From positions 5,318,501 through 5,382,500 of the forward strand of contig OX442318.1 in the NCBI GenBank assembly GCA_949358305.1: a stretch of 64,000 nucleotides of DNA. Direction: 5' to 3'. The translations under genes and the position numbers were made by a program. This stretch comes from Strigamia acuminata (lineage: Eukaryota; Arthropoda; Chilopoda; Geophilomorpha; Linotaeniidae). Below, one piece after another: positions 34,088-46,000 of the stretch; position 1 is the stretch's first letter, and each line of letters opens with the position of its first letter. Below the pieces are notes generated by a model. That model saw only the letters and a program-made list of their open reading frames with translations. It was not told the origin of the DNA and did not search any database.

Positions 34088-34374
34088 CAAAACCGCTTCT
34101 TCTTGTTTTTAACACTGCGCGAATCACAACATGGCGCATCTCACCGATCCCAGTACAGTTTTGAATACGTACCAACATTTGTAAACTGGAAAGAGAACAT
34201 TAATAAAGAAACAACAAAAATGCTTTTTGGATATTATTTATTTATTGGTTTTCTTTTTTCCAATGTTTTTTGTATTTCAGTTTTCGTCTTTTTAACACAT
34301 AAAAAATACATTTTACATTTTTTTCTTATATTTTCATTTGTACAATTTGATGAAAAAAAATTATAACAAATTTG
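34088..34374. other. Short spacer upstream of GUF1
   Basis: This is the GUF1 promoter side and also the 3' flank of the small membrane-protein gene. No motif was recognised. Confidence 0.4.
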
Positions 34375-34771
34375 CTATATTTTGCTTTCTCCGTACATAA
34401 GTTCTGCAAATAGTCTGATTTCGTGAACACAAATTACCAGAGTAGCCAAAACAAAAAATAAAACTTCCAGGCGATTTTCTTCCATTAAACTTTTAGTGAG
34501 GAATAATTGTCTGGTTATCTCTTTGTTTCTGAGTTGTTTGTTCAAAATTAAAAACAGCTTTTCTGTCGTTTTTTAGCTAAGTATTCTACTTACTTGCCTG
34601 TTGTAGTTTTTCCAGATTTCCTGGAATATATTCATTTTTAGTTTTTTCAATTGATTTAATCATTATTAGCAGAGTTCTTACATTTAGCTTTTTTAGGACT
34701 AGAACTGTCCTGTAGAGGATCAAAGAGAGAAATACAATCCAGGTAAAAATTTCCCCATCTGTCATTTCCAT
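34375..34771 (-). CDS. Hypothetical small membrane protein, two exons, 121 aa
   Basis: I do not recognise the family. Exon 1 is 34594-34771 (start MEMTDGEIF) and ends at the perfect donor CAA/GTAAGT. Exon 2 is 34375-34562 (acceptor cgacag) and ends with TAG. The phases agree (1 to 1), and the joined frame is open for 122 codons. Two hydrophobic segments are visible: about residues 8-26 (IFTWIVFLSLILYRTVLVL) and about 92-110 (VLFFVLATLVICVHEIRLF). A Lys/Glu-rich, probably helical stretch lies between them, suggesting a hairpin membrane protein. It is transcribed in the same direction as GUF1, starting about 290 bases beyond it, and head-to-head with AP3D1 (517 bases apart). A cDNA would settle it. 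Confidence 0.5.
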
Positions 34772-35288
34772 TTTTTTTTCAATCTTTTTTGATTTTGTTG
34801 GTCATTTTGTTCATTTTTTTGGTTCAAAATTCGTATGAAACATTTGAAAAATGAAACCAGATATTTGAAATTTCTTTTACAATTTTTTGTCTTGATTGTT
34901 CAGTTTGTTCATTATTTCAATGCATTTTTCATGCAACAATAAAGAAAAAATGGAAAATGGAAGAGAAAATGTTGGTCAAAGTTTAATGTATTTATTTTTA
35001 GATGAACGAAAAAATAGAAATTAATCTTATTTATGATCAAAAAGAGACATTTTTATTATTTCACCTAGATTTATTTCTGTTTTTAATACGAGCGTCGTTG
35101 ATGGAGTTCGATTGGGTGTTCACAGAGGGCGAGTGTAGTTTACGTCATGTGACGCGTATACTATAGCAGCCGCCATTGCGAGTTGAGCAATCTCAACCAA
35201 AAGCCGCAAGTTGTTTCCCATTTTTCCTCCATGAATATCGGAACATTCGTCGGTGTCTAATCGAAAACTCGTTGCCATTTCCTCCAGA
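34772..35288. other. Shared upstream region of the small membrane-protein gene and AP3D1
   Basis: The left part is AT-rich. The last 200 bases are more balanced and hold the CRE/E-box site listed next. The two start codons diverge across this interval, so it is a candidate bidirectional promoter. Confidence 0.45.
35140..35153 (+). promoter_or_regulatory. Overlapping CRE-like and M-box/CLEAR-like site upstream of AP3D1
   Basis: ttacgtca (a CRE-like octamer) overlaps gtcatgtgac, which contains tcatgtga, the M-box bound by MITF/TFE-type bHLH-Zip factors. It lies 136 bases before the AP3D1 ATG. AP-3 serves lysosomes and related organelles, the usual targets of such factors. Sequence match only. 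Confidence 0.3.
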
Positions 35289-38200
35289 ATGGCTCTGAAG
35301 AAAGTGAAGGGGAACTTGGAGCGAATGTTCGACAAGAATTTGACCGATTTGGTCCGTGGGATTCGCAACAACAAGGATAATGAGGCAAGGCAACACTTAA
35401 CATCACTTTCCAGATTTTGCTCCGAAATTCACAGCCATTTTATCTGACACCAACACCGATCCAGATAGTGTGTCAAGTTGAAGGCACTTGAAGTTATTTT
35501 CAAAAAAAAATATAAAAAAATTAAAAATTAAATGGATAAATGCCAATTGGATTTTAATTATGTATAATTTTTGCAGTATTTTTTTTTTTTTTTTAATTTT
35601 TGCAGTTTTTCAATTAGTTTTTGCAGTTTATCAATTATTTTTGATTGGTTTTTGCAGTTTTTGATTAATTTTTGCAGTTTTTGATCGATTTTTTGCTGTT
35701 AAATCTAAAATGTTTGTTTTGTTTTGTTTGATTTTGATGACAATCTGTGAATTGTTGATTTATTGATAAAGGAAATGTAAAAATTATAAATTGTATAATT
35801 TATTTTCATTATTTTTTTGTGTTTATTTTTAGGCCAAATACATAACTCAATGTGTAGAAGAAATCAAACAGGAACTACGCCAAGATAACATTGCTGTTAA
35901 ATCAAATGCAGTTGCAAAGTTAACTTATGTAAATATCCTACTCGAAAACATCGTTAATCTGTTTTGTGTTTTGCACTACGAAACGCCAAAAAGAAAAAAG
36001 GCAACGTACGCTGCTGGGGAAAATAAAAATAAAATTTCAACCAGAAATTTGGAGGCGGAAGTAAAGATCGTGAATTTCCCTATTCGCTCTATTTGATGTA
36101 TATGAATCGACCTGTTCACTCATCAATGTAAAAGTTTATCAATTTTATTTATCCATAACTTTTGAACTCGTGAAGTTCGTAACACAATAATTTTTGTCAC
36201 CTTTCCAAACTTATGAAAAGCAGTCGTACATTGTATTCCTTCGATTATGAGCCGCGACTGAGAAAGCAAAAATACTGTATTATCACGACGATACCCCACT
36301 TTTTTGTGTTTAATGTAACGAATGTTGAACGTACAGTAGGCGCATTCAATAAATTTTCGTCTTGCACGAATTTTTACACGAAAAGCCTTGTTTCTGAATG
36401 TAATCGTTTATTTAGCAAATAAACGATGGAAACGGGTTTACACGACCGTTTATCAGTTATTGAATGCGCCTACTGTGTTCGTTATGTTAAATGCAGAAAA
36501 AATATTATTTCTTTATGAAGTTGTGGTCGACGATTGCAGTTTTGATTAAGAGCCGCGGCATCAAACACGGCATTCTAATGTAAAATCGACAATAAATGCT
36601 TTGGGGTTTGGAAAAAACAATTGTAAGCAGAAAATGTTACTTGCGATGTTTCAATCGGCGTTTTGATGGGGTTTTCGCTGTTGTGAGATACAAAACAGAT
36701 TTTTCTTTTTATTAATGAAATGAATGGAAAAATCATTTAATTTTTTTTGGGATTTTCAGCTACAAATGCTAGGGTATGATATTAGTTGGGCTGCTTTTAA
36801 TATAATTGAAGTAATGAGTTCTTCCAAGTTTACGTATAAGGTCAGTTTTGTTTATTTTTTATATATCAATTTTTGTGTAAAAATTTAAAAGGGAAAATGT
36901 TTGTTTTTGTAATCAGAGAGTTGGATATCTAGCTGCAGCTCAGTGCTTCCATGAAGGAACAGAGGTTCTCATGTTAACTACAAATATGATTCGAAAGGTG
37001 AGTTGGGAATGGAAATTCTGGATTTTGGTGTGAAAATTCTGTTGATTTTAAAAAATTGTTTTGTTTTTTAGGATCTAAATAGTCAAAATCAGTATGATGC
37101 TGGAACAGCCCTCATGGGCTTATCTTGTTTCATCACACCGGATTTAGCACGGGATTTAGCTAATGATATTCTTACTTTGGTAGGATAAATATCTTGAACG
37201 AATATAAAATTCATGGAAATTTGCAATTATTTTTTCACTGTTCGGGCATTGTCTGACAAACAAAAGTTGTTTTTTTCGGAACTAAAATTCAGTTTTCGGA
37301 TGGAAAATTGAGTTTTTGGATGGAAAATTCAGATTTTGGATCAAAAATTCAGTTTTTGGATCAAAAATTCAGTTTTTGGATCAAAAATTTAGTTTTTGGA
37401 TCAAAAATTCAGTTTTTGGATAAAAAATTCAGTTTTTGGATAAAAAATTCAGTTTTTGGATAAAAAATTCAGTTTTTGGATAAAAAATTCAGTTTTTGGA
37501 TAAAAAATTCAGTTTTTGGATAAAAAATTCAGTTTTTGGATAAAAAATTCAGTTTTTGGATAAAAAATTCAGTTTTTGGATAAGAAATTCAGTTTTTGGA
37601 TAAAAAATTCAGTTTTTGGACCGAAAGTTCAGTTTTTGGACTGAAAGTTCAGTTTTTGGACCGAAAGTTCAGTTTTTGGACCGAAAATTCAGTTTTTGGA
37701 CCGAAAATTTATTATTTTGGATCGAAAATTTATTATTTTGGATCGAAAATACATTTTTTGGACCGAAAATTCCTTTTTTTGAACCAAAAATTTATTTTTT
37801 TGGACCAAAAATTTATTTTTTTGGACCAAAAATTCAATTTTTTTTACCGAAAATTTATTTTTTTTGACGAAACGCAACAATGACTGCATCTATGCAGGGT
37901 GAAGAAATAGTTGCATTTGATTCGACCCCCAGATGTATTTTTGTATATTTTAAAAAATGCCTTAACTTTTCTAGTTATCGTCTACTAAACCATATCTGCG
38001 GAAAAAAGCTGTCCTTATACTATTCAAAGTGTTCTTAAAATTCCCAGAAGCCTTGAAACCTGCATTTGCTAGATTGAAAGAGAAATTGGAAGATCCAGAC
38101 ACCGGTTAGTGTTTAAAAAAAATCTCTTTTAATCATTTAGTCAATACAATATCATTTGTTTTTATTTTTTCCTCGTTGTAATCCGCAGGAGTTCAGTCGG

Positions 38201-40019
38201 CGTCGGTTAACGTAGTGTGCGAATTAGCGAGGAAAAACCCCAAAAACTATTTATCTTTGGCTCCAATTTTTTTTAAATTGATGACCAGTTCATCTAACAA
38301 TTGGATGCTGATTAAAATTATCAAATTGGTAAGGAATATTGGGTTCAAACACGTTTAGGCGGCTTTTGTTTAGTTTAACAAACGCGAGTGAATGTGGTTT
38401 TGAGTGTGGAGTTTGCCATTTTGTTTGTGTCTTAATGTTTTTCTGTTGTGCGTGATTAAGCCAAGTGTTTGGAAAGGCTGTGCGTGCTGTTTGAGATGAG
38501 ATCGGTAGATATTGGCTAAATAATTTCCTGTTTTGATGTGTATCAGGTTTTGGCTCGGTGAATTCCTGTTGATTTAATTGTATATTTATTGCAAAGAATT
38601 CTTGGATTAGTTTTCTTTTTACCTTTTTGGTGATTGAATAATGATAAGTGGAAATTAAACCATATACCGTATTTTACCGAATAGGAGTCGCTCTCGAATT
38701 GTAGCCGCCCTCGAATAGTAGCCGCGGCCGAGATAGGCGACTTGATATAAGAGCCGCCCTCGAATAGTAGTCGCGGCTATATACATTCAATGAACGTAAT
38801 AGTACGATATTGGCCACTATTTAAAATAAGAGCCGCCCCCGAATTGGAGCCGCCCCCGAATTAAAGCCGCAGCTCAAAGTGGCAGTTTTCAATAAGAGCC
38901 GCGGCTCTTATTTGGTAAAATACGATAGTTTAATTTTTGGGTTATGAAACATGAAAGGAATGGGCAAAAGAAAAAAAAGTTGACAAGTTTGCGAGGTTCA
39001 GGGGGCAATTGGGCTTTTTTAGAATATATAATATTATAAGGCGCAAAAAATATATTTTATAACATGCAACGTGCAATTTCATATTTAAAAATGCATTTTT
39101 TGACAACAAAATAAATACCGTATATCTTCAAATAGTGCACCCGCATGCTATTTAAAAACAAAAATTTTGCCTCGCGCACAAATAGAGGGCCGCGCGCTAT
39201 TTAAACCCGTCATCGGCCAATTGGCCAATGCTGGGTTTTTTGAACGTATCTGCAACGAAAAACACCTAAAAGTGTGACAAATGAAAAGTTTTCCGTACGT
39301 TTTGATAATTACGTATACAAAACGTTCCATTCGTCATCCTTTTTTGGCACATTTCGTAAATTTTGCGCGCGTTATCAGCAAAAAAAAAAAATTTGCTCCG
39401 CGCGCAATTGGAGGTTTGCACGCTATTAGAGGCCCGCGGACAATTCGGAGATATACGGTATTAACGTATTTCTTCGAATTAAAGTTGCCCTCAAATCAGG
39501 GCTGGACTGGGAACAAATTTAGTACTGGGAAATCTGGATGGGTCGGGCCACAGGGACAGGCTACGGTGGGTCCGCCAAGGGCCACCGGTAAATTCCTGGT
39601 AGCCTGCCGGGCCAGCATTGGTCGCCCTTGATTATAGGTCGTGGCAAAGAATTGCGTCAGCAATTATAAGCCGCGACTTTTAATCTTTGAGATGCGGTAT
39701 ATTTGGGTGCGAAAATGATTTGTGCGGTGTAACGGAAAGCAAACAAAATGGCAACCAGTGTGAATATATGCGCTGCAACTTGTAACCCTCTAACTTTAAC
39801 CCTTTTGGCAGTTTGGTGTACTAACTCACCTTGAACCTCGACTTGGTAGAAAGCTGAGCCAGCCGCTTATAAATATTATCCGCAGGTAAATGGTCTCCGA
39901 TAGCTTTTCGCAAAACCAAATAAAAACACCCTCGTAAAACACCAGACCATTGAACCCGCTTTTCCTCCTCACTGGTTAGAGCACTTGTTAAGGTTGTGTG
40001 CTAATTTGCTCATGGAAAT

Positions 40020-40050
<31 letters not shown>

Positions 40051-43000
40051 TTTTGTTGTACATTTTGTTATTTTTTCTAGAACTGGCGTCCCCCCATTCG
40101 GCCATTTTGTCGCCACACTCTTTTCATTTATTTCTTTGTTTATTATTGCAGGAATTATTTTTTAGTTGATTTGGTTTACACTGGGAGGTTTTACTTTGCC
40201 CCGATTAATTTTGCCACGTTTTTTCAGTTTGGTGCCCTCACTCCTCTAGAACCCAGACTGGGTAAAAAATTGATAGAGCCGCTCACTAATTTAATTCACA
40301 GGTAATTTTGTGTTGGATTTTTTCATGTTTATTCAGTTGCTTTTATTTTTATCTTTTTCTTTGTTTTCTTAACAAGGGAGTCAGTTTTTGATGGTCAATG
40401 TGGCATGTAAACTCAAATTGTTCGATTTTTTTATTTGTTTTATTTGGCATTGTTATGTAAATAGATGGGCTTTACTGTGATATTTTTCACTGTTTGTTGA
40501 GCAGCTTTGCACATGTATAGCTTTAACCTAACTCTTCCTAATTCCTAGCCTTTTTAAGTAACGCCAGAAAATACCTACGGATGACCAGGGCTGGCTGGAT
40601 GTTTTGCGGGGTCTCGGTTTGAGGCTCGAAAAACTAACAAGAGTGCCGGCCCTGCAGATGACCGATTTCGCTGTCGTGTTTCTGTTGTGTTGTCGTCTAT
40701 ATTTTTACGAATAAATTTTCCAGGAATTAAAACATTAAAATTACAATTACGGACCGTTCCTAACGATTGTTGATGTTGTGTAAAACAAAAGTTAATGGCG
40801 TCACGCTGTCGTTCGCGGCTCTTAAAGATCACTGTCTATGCAACAAATACGTGATTTTTAGAACTAATAATGGGGAATGGCAATATTCACCTGTTTTTTC
40901 ATTTATTGTTGATATTTTAAATAAATATTATTGAATCGGTCGGAAAGTTTAATCAGACATTACTTGAGTGGTATACTTAGTAGTCCTAAAAGGAAAATTA
41001 AATCAAAATATTGGAAGTTATATTTTTTTCAAATTTTTTGTCATTTTACAGACTTTTGGACGCACCTTATTTGTGTGCAAAAAAAAGTGTTTGAATTCAT
41101 CTTGCAAGCTTAGAACAGTCTGAAACTTTTTTGGCGTGTTTTCAGAGACTGTACGAACATACGAATTCAAAAATTCAAACGCCTAAAACCCTTAAAACAC
41201 GAATGTTGTATAGTTGTGTTTTCTGGCTTTACTTTTCCCTTCGATTACATCACCTACTTTATGAATATTGAACCTGTGTCAATAAAATTTGCCACAAGTT
41301 GTATTGTGTCCAAATTTTGTATTTTTTGAGAACTAACTTGAATATTCTTGACACTATTCACACTATTGATAGTAATTTGATTAAATTCCAATTTTATTCT
41401 TTGGTTTTTCAGCACATCTGCAATGTCCTTACTTTATGAGTGCATAAACACAGTCATAGCCGGTAAGTTATACTTGTTGTCGCTTGGCTTCAATATTTAA
41501 AATTGTAGAAATAAACATCACAGCTTAGACTTTGCTGATATTTAAGCACTTTGTTTTTCGATAACTACGAAGGGCAAATTTATAAGTTCTCGCAGTACTG
41601 AGGCTAGTAAGGCCCTGCTATAAATTATTGGTGCATTAATTTTACTGGGTTTGGTACTAGAAAAAAACTGAATTTAGCTGTCGTATTTTGGATTATTTTG
41701 GCGAAAACTTGTTACGAATATCAACAAATGTCAATATTAAAAAACACGTAGAATGAAAATACAGTCGACACTTTTTATAACGAATCGCGATATTGTTACG
41801 CGTACAGACCGTTCCGATAAGCGGCCGATTCGTAGCGCTCGATTTGGCTTATAATTCGTTATAACGAATTATCGATATAACGAATACTTTTAGGTATTCA
41901 TTATATCGATAATTCGTTAGTTGGCCGGCCATAGAACACCGTGTTAAAAAATTTCGATATAACGAATTCTTGTTATAACGAATCGAAGAGAATGAAGAGT
42001 TTCGACTGTATTTCACAGAATGAAAACATTTCACGTTGAATGAAAATATTTCACGTTTTTTAAAAATTATTTTTGTTTTGGATGATGTTTTATTCGCTTT
42101 GTGGTTTGTTGTTTTTGTGTATGTGATTGCGTTAAGCATTTGTCACTGATGCATTGTTTTCTTTTCCCTTTTTTTATGCTTACAGTCTTAATTTCTATAT
42201 CTTCAGGCATGCCTAACCACGACGCTTCGATACAGGTACAACTTTATCCGGCCAACCCGTGTTTTCCTAACATTTGTCTCATTTTTATATTTTTATTTTG
42301 TTTTTTTCTATTTTTATAAGATTAATATTAAATTATATTAATTTAGTTTAACACGTAAAATAATTTTTTTTTTAAATGTAAAATATTAATTTTAAAAATA
42401 ATATTTTTTTTCTTTTTCTTCTTTTTTCTTTTTCTTTTTTAAATGTTTAAAATTAATTTTTTTTTTCTAATATTTTCAGTTGTGTGTTCAAAAGTTAAGA
42501 ATTTTGATTGAGGATTCAGACCAAAATTGTATGTTTTTTATTTCTGAAGTTACAATTATTTATTTTTTGAAATTTGAATTGTAATAATATAAATTATGAA
42601 AAATAATTTTTTTTTATTAGTGAAATATCTGGGTCTTTTAGCAATGTCTAAAATATTAAAAACTCATCCGAAGAGCGTCCAAACACACAAAGATTTGGTA
42701 TTGGGTTGTTTGGATGACAAGGACGAATCGATTCGTTTGAGGGCCCTCGATTTGATATACGGAATGGTGAGTTGTTTCCTTTTTAAAGAAATCAAATTCA
42801 AATTTTATTTATTTATTTATTTATTTATAGAAATTTATTAATTTTTTGTGATTTTATGAATTTTTTTAAGGTGACGAAGAAAAATTTGATGGAAATTGTG
42901 AAGAAATTGATGTTGCACATGGACAAAGCGGAAGGAACGAGTTACAGGGACGAATTATTGTCTAAAATAGTAGAGATTTGCTGTCAGAATAACTACCAAT

Positions 43001-46000
43001 TCGTTACGAATTTCGAATGGTACGTGAGCATTCTGGTGGAACTCACGCAAATAGAAGGGACGAGACATGGAAACCTTATTGCTTGCCAAATGCTCGATGT
43101 CGCCATTAGAGTACAAGCAATAAGACCGTTTGCCGTTTCCCAAATGGTAATTTCTAACGAGACAAACAAAAATGCACTTTTTTATTCACAAAAATGAATT
43201 CTTGAACCAAAAACAAATAATTTTAGACACAAAAATACGTTTTTACACACAAAAATACGTTTTTTACAGACAAAAATACGTTTTTACACACAGAAATACG
43301 TTTTTACACACAAAAATACGTTTTTTACAGACAAAAATACGTTTTTACACACAGAAATACGTTTTTACACACAAAAATACGTTTTTTACAGACAAAAATA
43401 CGTTTTTACACACAAAAATACGTTTTTACACACAAAAATACGTTTTTACACACAAATACGTTTTTACACACAAAAATACGTTTTACACACACAAACACGT
43501 TTTTACACACAAAAATACGTTTTTACACACAAAAATACATTTTTACACACAAAAATACATTTTTACACACAAAAATACATTTTTACACACACAAATACGT
43601 TTAAATACGTTTTTACACAATTTATTTTTACACCTAAAACTGCATTTTCTAATTACATAAAAAAATGGACCATTTAGTCACAAGATTACAGTTTCGGCCA
43701 CAAAAAAGCATTTTTTAGTTCCAAAAATACATTTTTAAGCAAAAATACTGCTTTTTTAGGCCTATTTTTGCTATAATTTTGCTCCAATTATTTGTTTTGA
43801 AGGCTTCACTGCTTGGGAGCAATCAATTGCTTTCGAGTAATGCGCAGCGAAGTTCAATCTGTGAAGTCCTATACGCGGCCGCATGGATTTGCGGTGAATT
43901 TTCAATGTAAGCAAAAGATTAATCTCAAACTTTATTTTCCCCACCAAGCAATTAAATCTCTTCAAACCAGACTCGTCCCGGACCCTCGTCGCACGCTAGA
44001 ATCGATGCTCCGGAGCAAAGTGACCTCACTTCCCGGCCACATTCAAAGCGTTTATGTCCAGAACGTGATGAAACTCTACGCGAGAATTCTCACCAATCCC
44101 GCGAGCAACGTGGTCAGCGACGGCGACGAATCCTCGCAAACGGAAGTGCAACAAGTCAGTCAAATATTACTCGAAAAACTACCAATGTTTGAGCAAAGCG
44201 CCGACCTCGAAGTCCAAGAAAGGGTAAAAATAATAAATACCGCATTTTACCGATTAAGAGTCGCCCTCGAATTGTAGCCGCCCTCGAATAGTAGCTGCGG
44301 CCGAGACACCAAGAATAACGTATTTTTGCAAAAGTACGGTATTGTTTTCGTATTTAACCTCACAAACGATGAACGTACGCTTCGTTCGTGACGCTCAGAC
44401 TTCGTTCGTTACATTAAACAAACGTAAGGAACGAAAAACCGAAATTGTAATTGCTGACAAAAATGGCGGTTTTGAATAAGAGCCGCGGCTCTTAATCGAT
44501 AAAATACGGTAGTAAAATAAGTATTTTTTAATTCCAATTGCGCATTGTGTTTAAAAAGGCTTGCTGCATGCTGCAACTGATGAAGTACGTGACGAAACTG
44601 CAGGCGAAAGGCGAAGACATCGCGGAAGAAGTTGCCGCTTTGTTCGAAGGGGAATTGAACCCGGTGGCGCCGAAAGCCCAGCGCAAAGTCCCGCTCGTCG
44701 AGGGATTGGATTTGAACGTTTGGATCAACGAGCCGCCGTCGGAGAGCAGCGAGGAGGACGAACCGGTCCAGGAATTTCTGTTTAAAAATCAAAACAAGAA
44801 CGAGGAGCGCAGCGAGACGAAGCGCAGTTACCAACCGTCCGAAGAGGAACTGGAAAAAGTAAAATTAAAAAATTAAAAAATCGATTAAAAAATTAAAAAA
44901 TCGATTAAAAATTAAAAAATCGATTAAAAAATTAAAAAAATCGATTAAAAAATTAAGAAATCGATTAAAAAATTGATTAAAAAATTAAGAAATCGATTAA
45001 AAAATTGATAAAAAAATTAAAAAATGGATTAAGAAATTATAAAATCAATTAAAAAATTAAAAAATCGATTAAGAAATTAAAAAATCGATTAAAAAATTAA
45101 AAAATCGATTAAAAAATTAAAAAATTGATTAAAAAATTTAAAAATCGATTAAAAAATTGATTAAAAATTTGATTTTTTTTAAATTGCAATTTAGATGCGG
45201 CAAGCGCGCAAATTGGAGCAGGCGAGCAACCCGCATTACTTGAAGTCGTATCCGTCGAAGATGAACGACAGCAACGAGGACATCCCCGTGGCGCACATCG
45301 ATTTGTCGGTGCCGCTGCTCGTGCCGGGTTTCGTTTCGTCGGATAAATATCTGGCGAAGAACGACGAGCAGAGCAGGAAGAAGCGGCGGCAGCGGAGGAA
45401 CAAGAAGGGGAAGAATCAGGCGGACGAAGATAGCGACGAACCGGCGGCGTCGCACGTTGTTAACACCGACGCGGGGGAGATGCCCGAAGTAGGCGAATGT
45501 TTGTTTTGTGTTTTCGTGGATTTTTTGATTTATTTTTTGGGTTTTTAGGGGGCGAAATCGACGGATGAAGAGGATGGGAATGCGGATGATCCGCACAGAG
45601 CGCTGGATATTGATTTGGAGGAGTAAAAAATGATTTGTTTTGGGTTTTTAAGGTTGGGAGAATTAATTTTGGGTTGTTTAGGGACGCTACTGATGTGATT
45701 ATGGCGTTGGAGAAGAAACGAAATGCGATTTCGCTACTTAGCAACGATGAAGTGATTAATGCTAAGAAATCGAGAACGGTAGATTGTTTTTTTTGGTTTT
45801 TTTTTTGGATTTTTGATTAATTTGTTTTTGTTTTGTTTGGATTAGAAAAAGCATTCGAGGGAGATTAAAGGGAAGAAGAAGAAGAAGACGAAGAAGATGA
45901 AGAACGAGGATTTGATCGATTCGTGCGGCCACGATTTGATCGAAGGCAATGACAACGAAATAGTCGAGGCTGCGATTGAAGAGATTAATAAGAATGAGGT

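Noticed and set aside
43172-43660. 162-codon frame rich in THKNTF
   Set aside because: 20-bp repeat in AP3D1 intron 13; it begins inside the retained intron after the donor at 43146.
44409-44834. 141-codon minus-strand frame over AP3D1 exon 16
   Set aside because: Antisense shadow of a well-supported exon.
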